DNA of 6,834 nucleotides, taken from assembly GCF_001854865.1 (NCBI RefSeq), contig NZ_MDDW01000002.1:62723-69556 (forward strand), written 5' to 3'. The position numbers were made by a program, and so were the translations under genes. This DNA comes from Rhizobium sp. LCM 4573. Its GTDB lineage: Bacteria > Pseudomonadota > Alphaproteobacteria > Rhizobiales > Rhizobiaceae. The notes beneath the pieces were generated by a model, which was given only the letters and a program-made list of their open reading frames with translations, was not told the origin of the DNA and ran no database searches. Of the stretch, positions 1 to 5,502 are shown piece by piece (within the stretch, counting starts at the first letter, position 1; each line of letters opens with the position of its first letter).

Positions 1-387
1 GGCCGGCACATCTATGCGGTCGGCTCGAATGCCGATGCCGCGCGCCTTTCCGGCGTCAATGTCAGCCGGGTGGTCAGCTTCACCTATATCCTGTCGGGCA
101 CGCTGGCGGGTCTCACGGGCTGCGTGCTGATGTCACGCCTCGTCACCGCCCAGCCGAACGAAGGCGTGATGTACGAGCTCGACGCGATCGCCAGCGCCGT
201 CATCGGCGGTACCTCGCTGATCGGCGGCGTCGGCACGATTTCCGGCACGGCGATCGGCGCCTTCGTCATCGGCATTCTTCGAAACGGCCTCAACATGAAC
301 GGCGTCTCCGCCTTCACACAGCAGATCATCATCGGTCTCGTCATCCTGGTCACCGTCTGGATCGACCAGCTGCGCAACCGCCGGTGA
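1..387 (+). CDS. Sugar ABC transporter permease, RbsC-type (CUT2), 5'-truncated
   Basis: C-terminal 128 residues of an inner-membrane permease of the branched-chain/ribose type (BPD_transp_2 family); the reading frame is open from base 1, so the start lies upstream of the window. The fragment begins with the family's cytoplasmic signature (GRHIYAVGSN, then ARLSGVNV), which in RbsC-like proteins contacts the ATPase. Three hydrophobic segments follow at about residues 25-47, 58-88 and 103-121, with the conserved glycine-rich stretch VIGGTSLIGGVGTISGT and the usual NGLNMNGVS and QQIIIG blocks. It ends in a basic tail (RNRR), as expected for a cytoplasmic end. A sugar-binding protein gene lies 105 bases downstream, so both probably belong to one importer; the ATPase is presumably upstream. 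The sugar is inferred from the downstream enzymes to be L-fucose or a close relative; the permease itself does not reveal it. The family call is very secure, the substrate only moderately so. Confidence 0.93.
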   Translation, partial: GRHIYAVGSNADAARLSGVNVSRVVSFTYILSGTLAGLTGCVLMSRLVTAQPNEGVMYELDAIASAVIGGTSLIGGVGTISGTAIGAFVIGILRNGLNMNGVSAFTQQIIIGLVILVTVWIDQLRNRR

Positions 388-398
388 AGAGAGGGCAA

Positions 399-416
399 CG
401 CGGACCTTTTTCCGCG
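399..416 (+). repeat. Inverted repeat / hairpin in permease-binding protein spacer
   Basis: CGCGGA (399-404) pairs perfectly with TCCGCG (411-416) around a six-base loop CCTTTT. The T-run is in the loop and not after the stem, so this does not look like a classical terminator. Hairpins between permease and binding-protein genes can protect transcript ends and change relative expression, but that role is inference here. Confidence 0.45.
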
Positions 417-456
417 GCATACAGAAAGAGTGACAGGGAGTGAGGAGCTCCCGAAA

Positions 457-466
457 ACCGGCCGGT
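457..466. repeat. Perfect 10-base palindrome ACCGGCCGGT
   Basis: A perfect palindrome in the spacer, 26 bases before the binding-protein start codon. A short imperfect stem, GGGAG (436-440) with CTCCC (448-452), lies just upstream. It could be an operator half-site pair or simply RNA structure near the ribosome site. In GC-rich DNA a 10-base palindrome is not rare, so no function is claimed. Confidence 0.3.
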
Positions 467-481
467 CAGGCCAATCGAAGC

Positions 482-490
482 AGGAGGAAG
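482..490 (+). promoter_or_regulatory. Ribosome binding site of binding-protein gene (decides start)
   Basis: AGGAGGAAG is a near-perfect Shine-Dalgarno sequence that ends two bases before ATG 493; the AGGAGG core is five bases from the start. It supports ATG 493 over the in-frame GTG at 430, which would put a hydrophilic extension in front of a clear signal peptide. It is the strongest ribosome site in the window, consistent with high expression of a binding protein. Confidence 0.9.
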
Positions 491-492
491 AA

Positions 493-1434
493 ATGAAGAA
501 ACTTGCAGCCGCGCTGCTGACATCCGCGATCGCCTTTGCCGCGATCCCGGCTCAGGCCGGCGAAATCGCCGTCATCGTCAAGACCGTGAATTCCACCTTC
601 TGGCAGAACGTCCAGAAGGGAGCCGATGCCGCCATGAAGGAGGCCGGCGGCTCGGATACGATGACCTTCCAGGGACCGGCCGCCGAATCCGCGATCGCCG
701 ACCAGGTGAACATGGTCGAAAATGCCGTCAACCGCGGTGTTTCCGGCATCGTGCTCGCCCCGTCCGATCCGGATGCTCTCGTCCCGGCCGTGAAGAAGGC
801 ATGGGAAGCCCGCATTCCGGTCGTCATCATCGACTCCATGCTGGCCGAAGGCTCCGAGCAGTATTACCAGTCGTTCCTCGCCACCGATAACAAGAAAGCC
901 GGCGAGCTCGCGGCCCAGGCGCTGATCGAAAAAGTCGGCACCGAAGGCAAGATCGCCGTCATGTCCTACGTGGCGGGTGCCGGTTCCGAAATCGGCCGCG
1001 TCGGCGGCTTCACGGACTACATCAAGGCCAATTCGAAGCTCGAGATCGTCGGCCCGTTCTACTCGCAGTCCCAGATGGCGACCGCGCTCAACCAGACGAC
1101 CGACGTTCTGGCTGCCAATTCCGACCTCAAGGGCATCTTCGGTGCCAATGAGCCGACCGCGATCGGCATGGGCCGCGCGCTGAAACAGTCCGGCAAGGCC
1201 GGCCAGGTGGTCGCGATCGGCTTCGACGGCAACCAGGACCTTCAGGAATTCGTCAAGGACGGCACGCTGGCCGGCATCGCAGTCCAGGGCTCGTTCCAGA
1301 TGGGCGAACTCGGCATCCAGACCGTCAAGAAGGTCATGAACAAGGAAAAAGTCGAGAAGTTCGTCGATACCGGCGTGGTCGTCGTCACCAAGGACAATAT
1401 CGACAAGCCGGAAGCCAAGAACGTCCTTTACTGA
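493..1434 (+). CDS. Periplasmic sugar-binding protein of CUT2 ABC importer
   Basis: A 313-residue solute-binding protein of the ribose/LacI-like class (Peripla_BP_4). Residues 1-22 form a standard Sec signal peptide: basic MKK, a hydrophobic core, and an AQA cleavage motif before Gly23. The mature protein shows the expected two-lobe pattern. Lobe one starts with a beta strand (IAVIVK) and the aromatic/polar binding stretch STFWQNV (F36, W37). It continues with GIVLAPSDPDAL near 86-96 and PVVIIDS ending at D115. Lobe two has IFGANEPTAIG near 215-224, IGFDG (D245) and the AVQG strand (Q265). Asp and Asn/Gln residues at these places usually bind sugar hydroxyls in this family. No lipobox is seen, so it should be soluble in the periplasm. 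Length is normal for the family. It follows the permease and precedes the catabolic genes, suggesting that it captures L-fucose or a related sugar. Sugar identity is inferred from context. Confidence 0.92.
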   Translation: MKKLAAALLTSAIAFAAIPAQAGEIAVIVKTVNSTFWQNVQKGADAAMKEAGGSDTMTFQGPAAESAIADQVNMVENAVNRGVSGIVLAPSDPDALVPAVKKAWEARIPVVIIDSMLAEGSEQYYQSFLATDNKKAGELAAQALIEKVGTEGKIAVMSYVAGAGSEIGRVGGFTDYIKANSKLEIVGPFYSQSQMATALNQTTDVLAANSDLKGIFGANEPTAIGMGRALKQSGKAGQVVAIGFDGNQDLQEFVKDGTLAGIAVQGSFQMGELGIQTVKKVMNKEKVEKFVDTGVVVVTKDNIDKPEAKNVLY

Positions 1435-1445
1435 TCCTCCCAGCT

Positions 1446-1478
1446 GGGCACGCGTCGCGAATGGCGCGTGCCCCTTTT
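1446..1478 (+). terminator. Terminator-like hairpin after binding-protein gene
   Basis: GGGCACGCG (1446-1454) pairs perfectly with CGCGTGCCC (1465-1473), giving a nine-base GC-rich stem and a ten-base loop, followed by CTTTT (1474-1478). It starts 12 bases after the binding-protein stop. The T-run is short, so it may terminate only part of transcription or block 3' decay. This would give more transporter than enzyme message while still allowing read-through into the enzyme genes. The structure is seen directly; the role is inferred. Confidence 0.7.
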
Positions 1479-1485
1479 CAATCCC

Positions 1486-1490
1486 AAGGA
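1486..1490 (+). promoter_or_regulatory. Ribosome binding site of aldo/keto reductase gene (decides start)
   Basis: AAGGA lies seven bases before ATG 1498. The alternative in-frame GTG at 1468 sits inside the 3' arm of the terminator-like hairpin and has no purine-rich site before it, so ATG 1498 is preferred. Confidence 0.7.
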
Positions 1491-1497
1491 TTTGCAG

Positions 1498-2511
1498 ATG
1501 AACGTCGCCGAAAAACGCGCCCTGCCCCGCCGCCCGGTCGAAGTCACCCTCATGGGCCTCGGCTGCGCGCAGATGGGAAACCTCTATCGCAAGACGAGCT
1601 ATGAGGAGTCTGCCGGCGCGTTCAAGGCGTCCTGGGATGCCGGCATCCGCTATTTCGACACCGCGCCCTTCTATGGCTTCACGCGCTCGGAACGGCGGCT
1701 CGGCACCATGCTGACAGACCTGCCGCGCGAGAGCTACACGCTCAGCACCAAGGTCGGCCGGGTGATGACGCCGGACGAGACGGTCGGCCCCGAGGAGGAC
1801 GGCTATGTCGAGCCGCTGCCGTTCCGGCCGGTCTACGACTACAGCCATGACGGCATCATGCGCTCCTTCGAGGCGAGCCAGCAGCGCCTCGGCATTTTGA
1901 AACCGGATATCCTCTATATCCATGATATCGGTCGGATGACCCATGGCGACCGCCACGAGCACTACTGGGACCAGTTGACGGCGGGCGGCGGCTTCCGCGC
2001 GCTCGGCAAGCTGCGCGATGAGGGTTCGGCGAAGGCCATCGGCCTCGGCGTCAACGAATGGGAGATCATCCGCGACGCTATGCAGGTCTTCGACATCGAC
2101 GTCTCGATGCTCGCCGGCCGCTATACGCTGCTCGAGCAGCAGAGCCTCGCCTTCATGGACGACTGCGCCGAAAAGGGCGTGGCGATCGTCGTGGCGGGCC
2201 CCTTCAATTCCGGCATTCTCGCCGGCAACAAGAAGTTCAACTATGCCGACGCGCCGGCCGAAATGATCGCCCGCGTCGATGCGCTGCACGCGGCCTGCGA
2301 GGCGGAAGGCGTCAGCATGCAGGCAGCCGCCCTGCAATTCCCGCTCGCCCATCCCGCCGTCGTCACCGTGGTTTCCGGCGCCCGCACCGCCGAGCAGATC
2401 AAGTCGAATGTCGACTGGTTCTCCGAAACCATTCCAGCCTCCTTCTGGACACGGCTCAAGGAACGCGGGCTGATCGCGGAAGGCGCGCCGGTTCCGGGCG
2501 ACGGAGCCTGA
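1498..2511 (+). CDS. Aldo/keto reductase, probable L-fucose (D-threo-aldose) 1-dehydrogenase
   Basis: A 337-residue cytosolic aldo/keto reductase (TIM barrel). The family tetrad is complete: D54 and Y59 in FDTAPFYG, K85 in LSTKVGR and H142 in LYIHDIG. The conserved SERRLG motif follows Y59, and RSFEASQQRLG near 122-132 is typical of the L-fucose dehydrogenase / pyridoxal 4-dehydrogenase branch. A C-terminal cofactor segment with VVSGARTAEQI is also seen. In this branch the enzyme usually works as an NAD(P)-dependent sugar C1 dehydrogenase, making an aldonolactone. With a lactonase gene only 4 bases downstream, the likely reaction is L-fucose to L-fuconolactone, the first oxidative step. The first residues (about 1-14) precede the barrel, so the start is set by the ribosome site and not by conservation. 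Related sugars such as L-galactose or D-arabinose share the stereochemistry and may also be used. The family is certain; the substrate is probable. Confidence 0.85.
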   Translation: MNVAEKRALPRRPVEVTLMGLGCAQMGNLYRKTSYEESAGAFKASWDAGIRYFDTAPFYGFTRSERRLGTMLTDLPRESYTLSTKVGRVMTPDETVGPEEDGYVEPLPFRPVYDYSHDGIMRSFEASQQRLGILKPDILYIHDIGRMTHGDRHEHYWDQLTAGGGFRALGKLRDEGSAKAIGLGVNEWEIIRDAMQVFDIDVSMLAGRYTLLEQQSLAFMDDCAEKGVAIVVAGPFNSGILAGNKKFNYADAPAEMIARVDALHAACEAEGVSMQAAALQFPLAHPAVVTVVSGARTAEQIKSNVDWFSETIPASFWTRLKERGLIAEGAPVPGDGA

Positions 2512-2515
2512 CCTC

Positions 2516-3352
2516 ATGCGGATCGACGCGCACCAGCATTTCTGGCGGATCGCCGACCGGGTGGGCCAATGGCCGCCGGCGGAGCTTGCCGCCATCCATC
2601 GCGATTTCATGCCGGAGGATCTCGAACCGATCCTTGCCGAGGCAAAAGTCGATGGAACCGTGCTGGTGCAGACCATGGAGAATGAAGCCGATACGGCCTT
2701 CATGCTCGAGCTTGCCGATCGCCATCCCTTCATCCTCGGCGTCGTCGGCTGGACGGACCTCAAGGCAGCCGGCGCACCGGCCAATATCGCCCGGCTGGCG
2801 CGGCATCCGAAGCTGAAAGGTTTCCGGCCGATGCTGCAGGACATAGCCGAGGATGGCTGGATCGACGATCCGTCACTTGATCCGGCCATCGCCGCCATGC
2901 TCGATCATGGGCTGGTCTTCGATGCGCTGGTGCTGCCCCGCCACCTTGCGCTCCTATTGTCCTTTGCCCGGCGTCATCCGGAGCTTCCGATCGTGATCGA
3001 CCACGGCGCCAAGCCGCTGATCGCGGAGGGCCTCTTTGTCGACTGGCATTCGCGGATGAAGGCGCTCGCGGCGCTGCCGAACATTCGCTGCAAGCTCTCC
3101 GGCCTTTTGACCGAAGCCGGAGACCAGAAGCCGCAGGCGATCCGGCCCTATGCCGAAACCATCCTCGATCTCTTCGGCCCGGATCGGGTGATCTGGGGCA
3201 GCGACTGGCCGGTGCTCCGGCTCGCCGGCGATTACCAGAGCTGGCTCGCGCAATGCCTCGATATCGTGCCGGCCGAACATCACGACGCCGTCTTCGGCGG
3301 CAATGCCAAATCCTTTTATCGGCTGGGCGCCTCCCACCCATCCGCTTCCTGA
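2516..3352 (+). CDS. Amidohydrolase-family sugar lactonase, probable L-fuconolactonase
   Basis: A 278-residue protein of the amidohydrolase 2 family (COG3618 type, TIM barrel). Family marks are in order: HQH metal-type motif at H6/H8 in DAHQHFW, GWTDL near 78-82, KGFRPM near 101-106, H163 in VIDHGAKP, CKLSGL near 192-197, D230 in WGSDWPVL and the C-terminal GGNAKSFYRL. Characterised relatives hydrolyse sugar lactones such as L-fucono- and L-rhamnono-lactone or 4-sulfomuconolactone. Next to an L-fucose dehydrogenase-like gene and upstream of an L-fuconate dehydratase, the expected reaction is L-fuconolactone plus water to L-fuconate. The start is only 4 bases after the preceding stop, with a modest GGAG at 2503-2506, so translation is probably coupled to the dehydrogenase gene. 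Length and motifs are complete. The remaining doubt is which lactone it prefers. Confidence 0.86.
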   Translation: MRIDAHQHFWRIADRVGQWPPAELAAIHRDFMPEDLEPILAEAKVDGTVLVQTMENEADTAFMLELADRHPFILGVVGWTDLKAAGAPANIARLARHPKLKGFRPMLQDIAEDGWIDDPSLDPAIAAMLDHGLVFDALVLPRHLALLLSFARRHPELPIVIDHGAKPLIAEGLFVDWHSRMKALAALPNIRCKLSGLLTEAGDQKPQAIRPYAETILDLFGPDRVIWGSDWPVLRLAGDYQSWLAQCLDIVPAEHHDAVFGGNAKSFYRLGASHPSAS

Positions 3353-3364
3353 CAGGTTGAAATC

Positions 3365-4372
3365 ATGCTGACCATCATCTGCGATTCCCCCGGCAAGCTT
3401 TCCGCCATCGACCGCCCGAAACCGGCTCGCGGCGACGGCGAAGTTCTGGTCAAACTCCGCCGGATCGGCGTCTGCGGCACCGATCTCCACATCTTCACCG
3501 GCAACCAGCCCTATCTCTCCTATCCTCGGGTGATGGGCCACGAGCTCGCCGCAACCGTCGAGGAAGCGCCGGCCGGCAGCCGCCTCAAGGCGGGCGACAC
3601 GGTTTCGATCATTCCCTACATCTCCTGCGGCCGTTGCAGCGCCTGCCTCAAGGGCAAGACCAATTGCTGCCGCAATATCGGCGTGCTCGGCGTCCACCGC
3701 GATGGCGGCATGACGGAATATCTCTCCCTGCCCGAGCAGTTCGTGCTGAAGGCGGAAGGCCTATCCGTCGATCAGGCCGCTATGGTGGAATTCCTGGCGA
3801 TCGGCGCCCATGCGGTCGCCCGCGCCGGGGTCGAGCCGGGCCAGAAGGTGCTGATCGTCGGCGCCGGCCCGATCGGCATGGCGGTGGCGATCTTCGCACG
3901 CCTCAACGGCGGCGAGGTGACGCTCATCGATGGCCGCGCCGACCGGCTGGAATTCGGCAAGACGCATCTCGGCGCGGCGCATGCCGTGCAGCTCGGCTCC
4001 GGCGATGTGGAGGAGCTTTCCGAGATCACCAACGGCGATTTCTTCGACGTGGTGTTCGATGCGACCGGCAATCCGAAGGCCATCGAGCGCGGCTTCTCGC
4101 TCGTCGGCCATGGCGGCACCTATGTGCTGGTCTCGATCGTCGCGAGCGACATCACATTCTCCGATCCCGAATTCCACAAGCGGGAAACGACCCTGCTCGG
4201 CAGCCGCAACGCGACACCCGCCGATTTCGAGCGGGTGATGGAGGCGATGCGCGCCGGCGAGGTGCCCGAGGCGCTGATCACCCACCGCATGAAGCTTGCC
4301 GACGTGCCGGAGCGCTTCGCGGGCCTTACCGATCCCGCCGCCGGCGTCGTCAAGGCGCTGGTGGAAGTCTGA
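3365..4372 (+). CDS. Zinc-dependent medium-chain alcohol/polyol dehydrogenase
   Basis: A 335-residue MDR-superfamily dehydrogenase, intact. The GroES-like domain carries catalytic-zinc ligands C37 (GVCGTDLH), H59 and E60 (GHE), with E142 in VEFLAIGAHA. A full structural-zinc lobe, C88, C91, C94 and C102, is present. The Rossmann domain has GAGPIG (166-171) and an acidic D189 at the end of beta 2, which favours NAD over NADP. It resembles the sorbitol/threonine dehydrogenase-like group that includes E. coli RspB and LgoD (L-galactonate 5-dehydrogenase). It lies 12 bases after the lactonase and 11 bases before the mutarotase, so it is certainly part of the operon, yet the standard oxidative fucose route needs only the AKR and SDR. 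It may oxidise L-galactonate or another sugar acid made by the same enzymes, be a second C1 dehydrogenase, or share the C4 oxidation step. The family is secure; the substrate cannot be read from the sequence. Confidence 0.85.
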   Translation: MLTIICDSPGKLSAIDRPKPARGDGEVLVKLRRIGVCGTDLHIFTGNQPYLSYPRVMGHELAATVEEAPAGSRLKAGDTVSIIPYISCGRCSACLKGKTNCCRNIGVLGVHRDGGMTEYLSLPEQFVLKAEGLSVDQAAMVEFLAIGAHAVARAGVEPGQKVLIVGAGPIGMAVAIFARLNGGEVTLIDGRADRLEFGKTHLGAAHAVQLGSGDVEELSEITNGDFFDVVFDATGNPKAIERGFSLVGHGGTYVLVSIVASDITFSDPEFHKRETTLLGSRNATPADFERVMEAMRAGEVPEALITHRMKLADVPERFAGLTDPAAGVVKALVEV

Positions 4373-4376
4373 GGAG
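4371..4376 (+). promoter_or_regulatory. Ribosome binding site overlapping the upstream stop codon
   Basis: GAGGAG shares two bases with the TGA stop of the zinc dehydrogenase gene (4370-4372) and is seven bases before ATG 4384. It fixes the mutarotase start, since the frame stays open far upstream inside the dehydrogenase gene. It also suggests translational coupling. Confidence 0.8.
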
Positions 4377-4383
4377 ACGAGCG

Positions 4384-4713
4384 ATGCAGCGCATGGGCAT
4401 GGTGATCGGCGTGCGGCCGGACATGATCGCCGAATACAAGCGGCTGCACGCCGCCGTCTGGCCGGAGGTGCTCGACCTCATCAGCCGCGCCAACATCAAG
4501 AACTACACGATCTTCCTGCGTGAGCCGGAAAACCTGCTCTTCGGCACCTGGGAATATCACGGCACGGATTTCGAGGCCGACATGGCGAAGATCGCCGCCG
4601 ATCCGAAAAATCAGGAATGGTGGTCCTTCACCATCCCCTGCCAAAAGCCGCTGGAAAGCCGTAAGGAAGGGGAATGGTGGGCGATGATGGAAGAGGTCTT
4701 CCATCACGACTGA
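4384..4713 (+). CDS. RhaM-family sugar mutarotase, probable L-fucose mutarotase
   Basis: A 109-residue protein of the L-rhamnose mutarotase family (PF05336, alpha+beta barrel dimer), a few residues longer than E. coli RhaM. The family's Tyr and His are seen at Y18 and H22 (EYKRLHAAVWPEV), followed by NYTIFL near 40-45, LFGTWEY near 52-58, the tryptophan pair W79-W80 and the TIPCQKPL block near 83-90. The enzyme interconverts alpha and beta pyranose anomers so that the first dehydrogenase gets its preferred form. Although the family is named for rhamnose, the genes around this one point to L-fucose, and RhaM-type proteins are known next to L-fucose enzymes in other bacteria with the oxidative pathway. 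It is not related in sequence to the classical FucU mutarotase. The reading frame is open back to about 3634, but that extension is antisense-like shadow coding inside the dehydrogenase gene. Confidence 0.88.
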   Translation: MQRMGMVIGVRPDMIAEYKRLHAAVWPEVLDLISRANIKNYTIFLREPENLLFGTWEYHGTDFEADMAKIAADPKNQEWWSFTIPCQKPLESRKEGEWWAMMEEVFHHD

Positions 4714-4746
4714 CCGCCGGACCGACTGGACAAGATCGAGGATAGA

Positions 4747-5481
4747 ATGACCAAGACGCTTGAAGGAAAGACCGTACTCATCACCGCCGCCGCGCAAGGG
4801 ATCGGCGGCGCCAGCGCCATCGCCTTCGCCAAGGCCGGCGCCACGGTTCATGCGACCGATATCAACGAAAAGGCACTCGCCGAACTGCCGAAGCTCCCCA
4901 ATCTCACGGCGACGAGGCTCGACGTGCTGGACGAGGCGGCGGTCAAGGCGGCGGTCGAGAAGATCGGCAAGGTCGATATCCTCTTCAATTGCGCCGGCGT
5001 CGTGCATGGCGGCTCGATCCTCGAAATGAAGGATAGCGACCTCGAATTCGCCTTCGACCTCAACGTGAAAGCGATGATCCGCACCATCCGCGCCGTGCTG
5101 CCGGGCATGCTGGAGCAGAAGGACGGCTCGATCATCAACATGTCCTCGGTCGCCTCCAGCGTGAAGGGCGTTCCGAACCGCTTCGCCTACGGCGTCACCA
5201 AGGCCGCCGTGATCGGCCTCACCAAGGCCGTCGCCGCCGATTACGTCACGCAGGGCATCCGCTGCAATTGCATCTGCCCCGGGACGGTCGAAAGCCCCTC
5301 GCTTCAGGACCGCATGCGCGCCCAGGGCAATTACGAGGAAGCCCGCGCCGCCTTCATCGCCCGCCAGCCCATGGGCCGGCTCGGCACGCCGGAGGAGATC
5401 GCCGATCTCGCGGTCTATATCGCCGGCGCAACCTACACTTCCGGCCAGGCCTTCGCCATCGACGGCGGCTGGACCATTTGA
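4747..5481 (+). CDS. SDR dehydrogenase, probable 2-keto-3-deoxy-L-fuconate 4-dehydrogenase
   Basis: A 244-residue classical short-chain dehydrogenase. The nucleotide-binding motif is TAAAQGIG (13-20), with Ala in place of the usual first Gly. D38 (ATDIN) gives NAD preference, and NCAG is at 81-84. Catalytic residues are N106, S134, Y148 and K152 (YGVTK). CPGTVESPSLQ near 178-187 and a C-terminal IDGGWTI complete the fold. The sequence is strikingly close to human DHRS6/BDH2, sharing blocks such as NMSSVASSVKGV and TKAAVIGLTK; in bacteria this subgroup includes the KDF dehydrogenase of oxidative L-fucose operons. The likely reaction is oxidation of the C4 hydroxyl of 2-keto-3-deoxy-L-fuconate, giving the 2,4-diketo acid. 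It starts 33 bases after the mutarotase, with GAGGA at 4738-4742 four bases before ATG, and sits next to the dehydratase that would make its substrate. The family is certain and the substrate well supported by context. Confidence 0.87.
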   Translation: MTKTLEGKTVLITAAAQGIGGASAIAFAKAGATVHATDINEKALAELPKLPNLTATRLDVLDEAAVKAAVEKIGKVDILFNCAGVVHGGSILEMKDSDLEFAFDLNVKAMIRTIRAVLPGMLEQKDGSIINMSSVASSVKGVPNRFAYGVTKAAVIGLTKAVAADYVTQGIRCNCICPGTVESPSLQDRMRAQGNYEEARAAFIARQPMGRLGTPEEIADLAVYIAGATYTSGQAFAIDGGWTI

Positions 5482-5502
5482 CCCCACCATAAAGAGAGAC
5501 CT

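Noticed and set aside
430..492. N-terminal extension of the binding protein from GTG 430
   Set aside because: The extension is hydrophilic and precedes a clear signal peptide; ATG 493 has a near-perfect ribosome site.
1468..1497. N-terminal extension of the aldo/keto reductase from GTG 1468
   Set aside because: The codon lies inside the arm of the terminator-like hairpin and lacks a ribosome site; ATG 1498 has AAGGA at good spacing.
466..2898. Very long open frame on the minus strand (810 codons) opposite the binding protein, AKR and lactonase genes
   Set aside because: It spans several well-supported + strand genes and their spacers, has low-complexity composition rich in Arg, Ala, Gly and Asp, and shows no recognisable domain. 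Long antisense frames are expected opposite genes with strong G/C third positions.
3634..4383. Upstream extension of the mutarotase frame inside the zinc dehydrogenase gene
   Set aside because: The extension is Arg-rich shadow coding of the dehydrogenase gene; GAGGAG and ATG 4384 give a normal RhaM-length protein.
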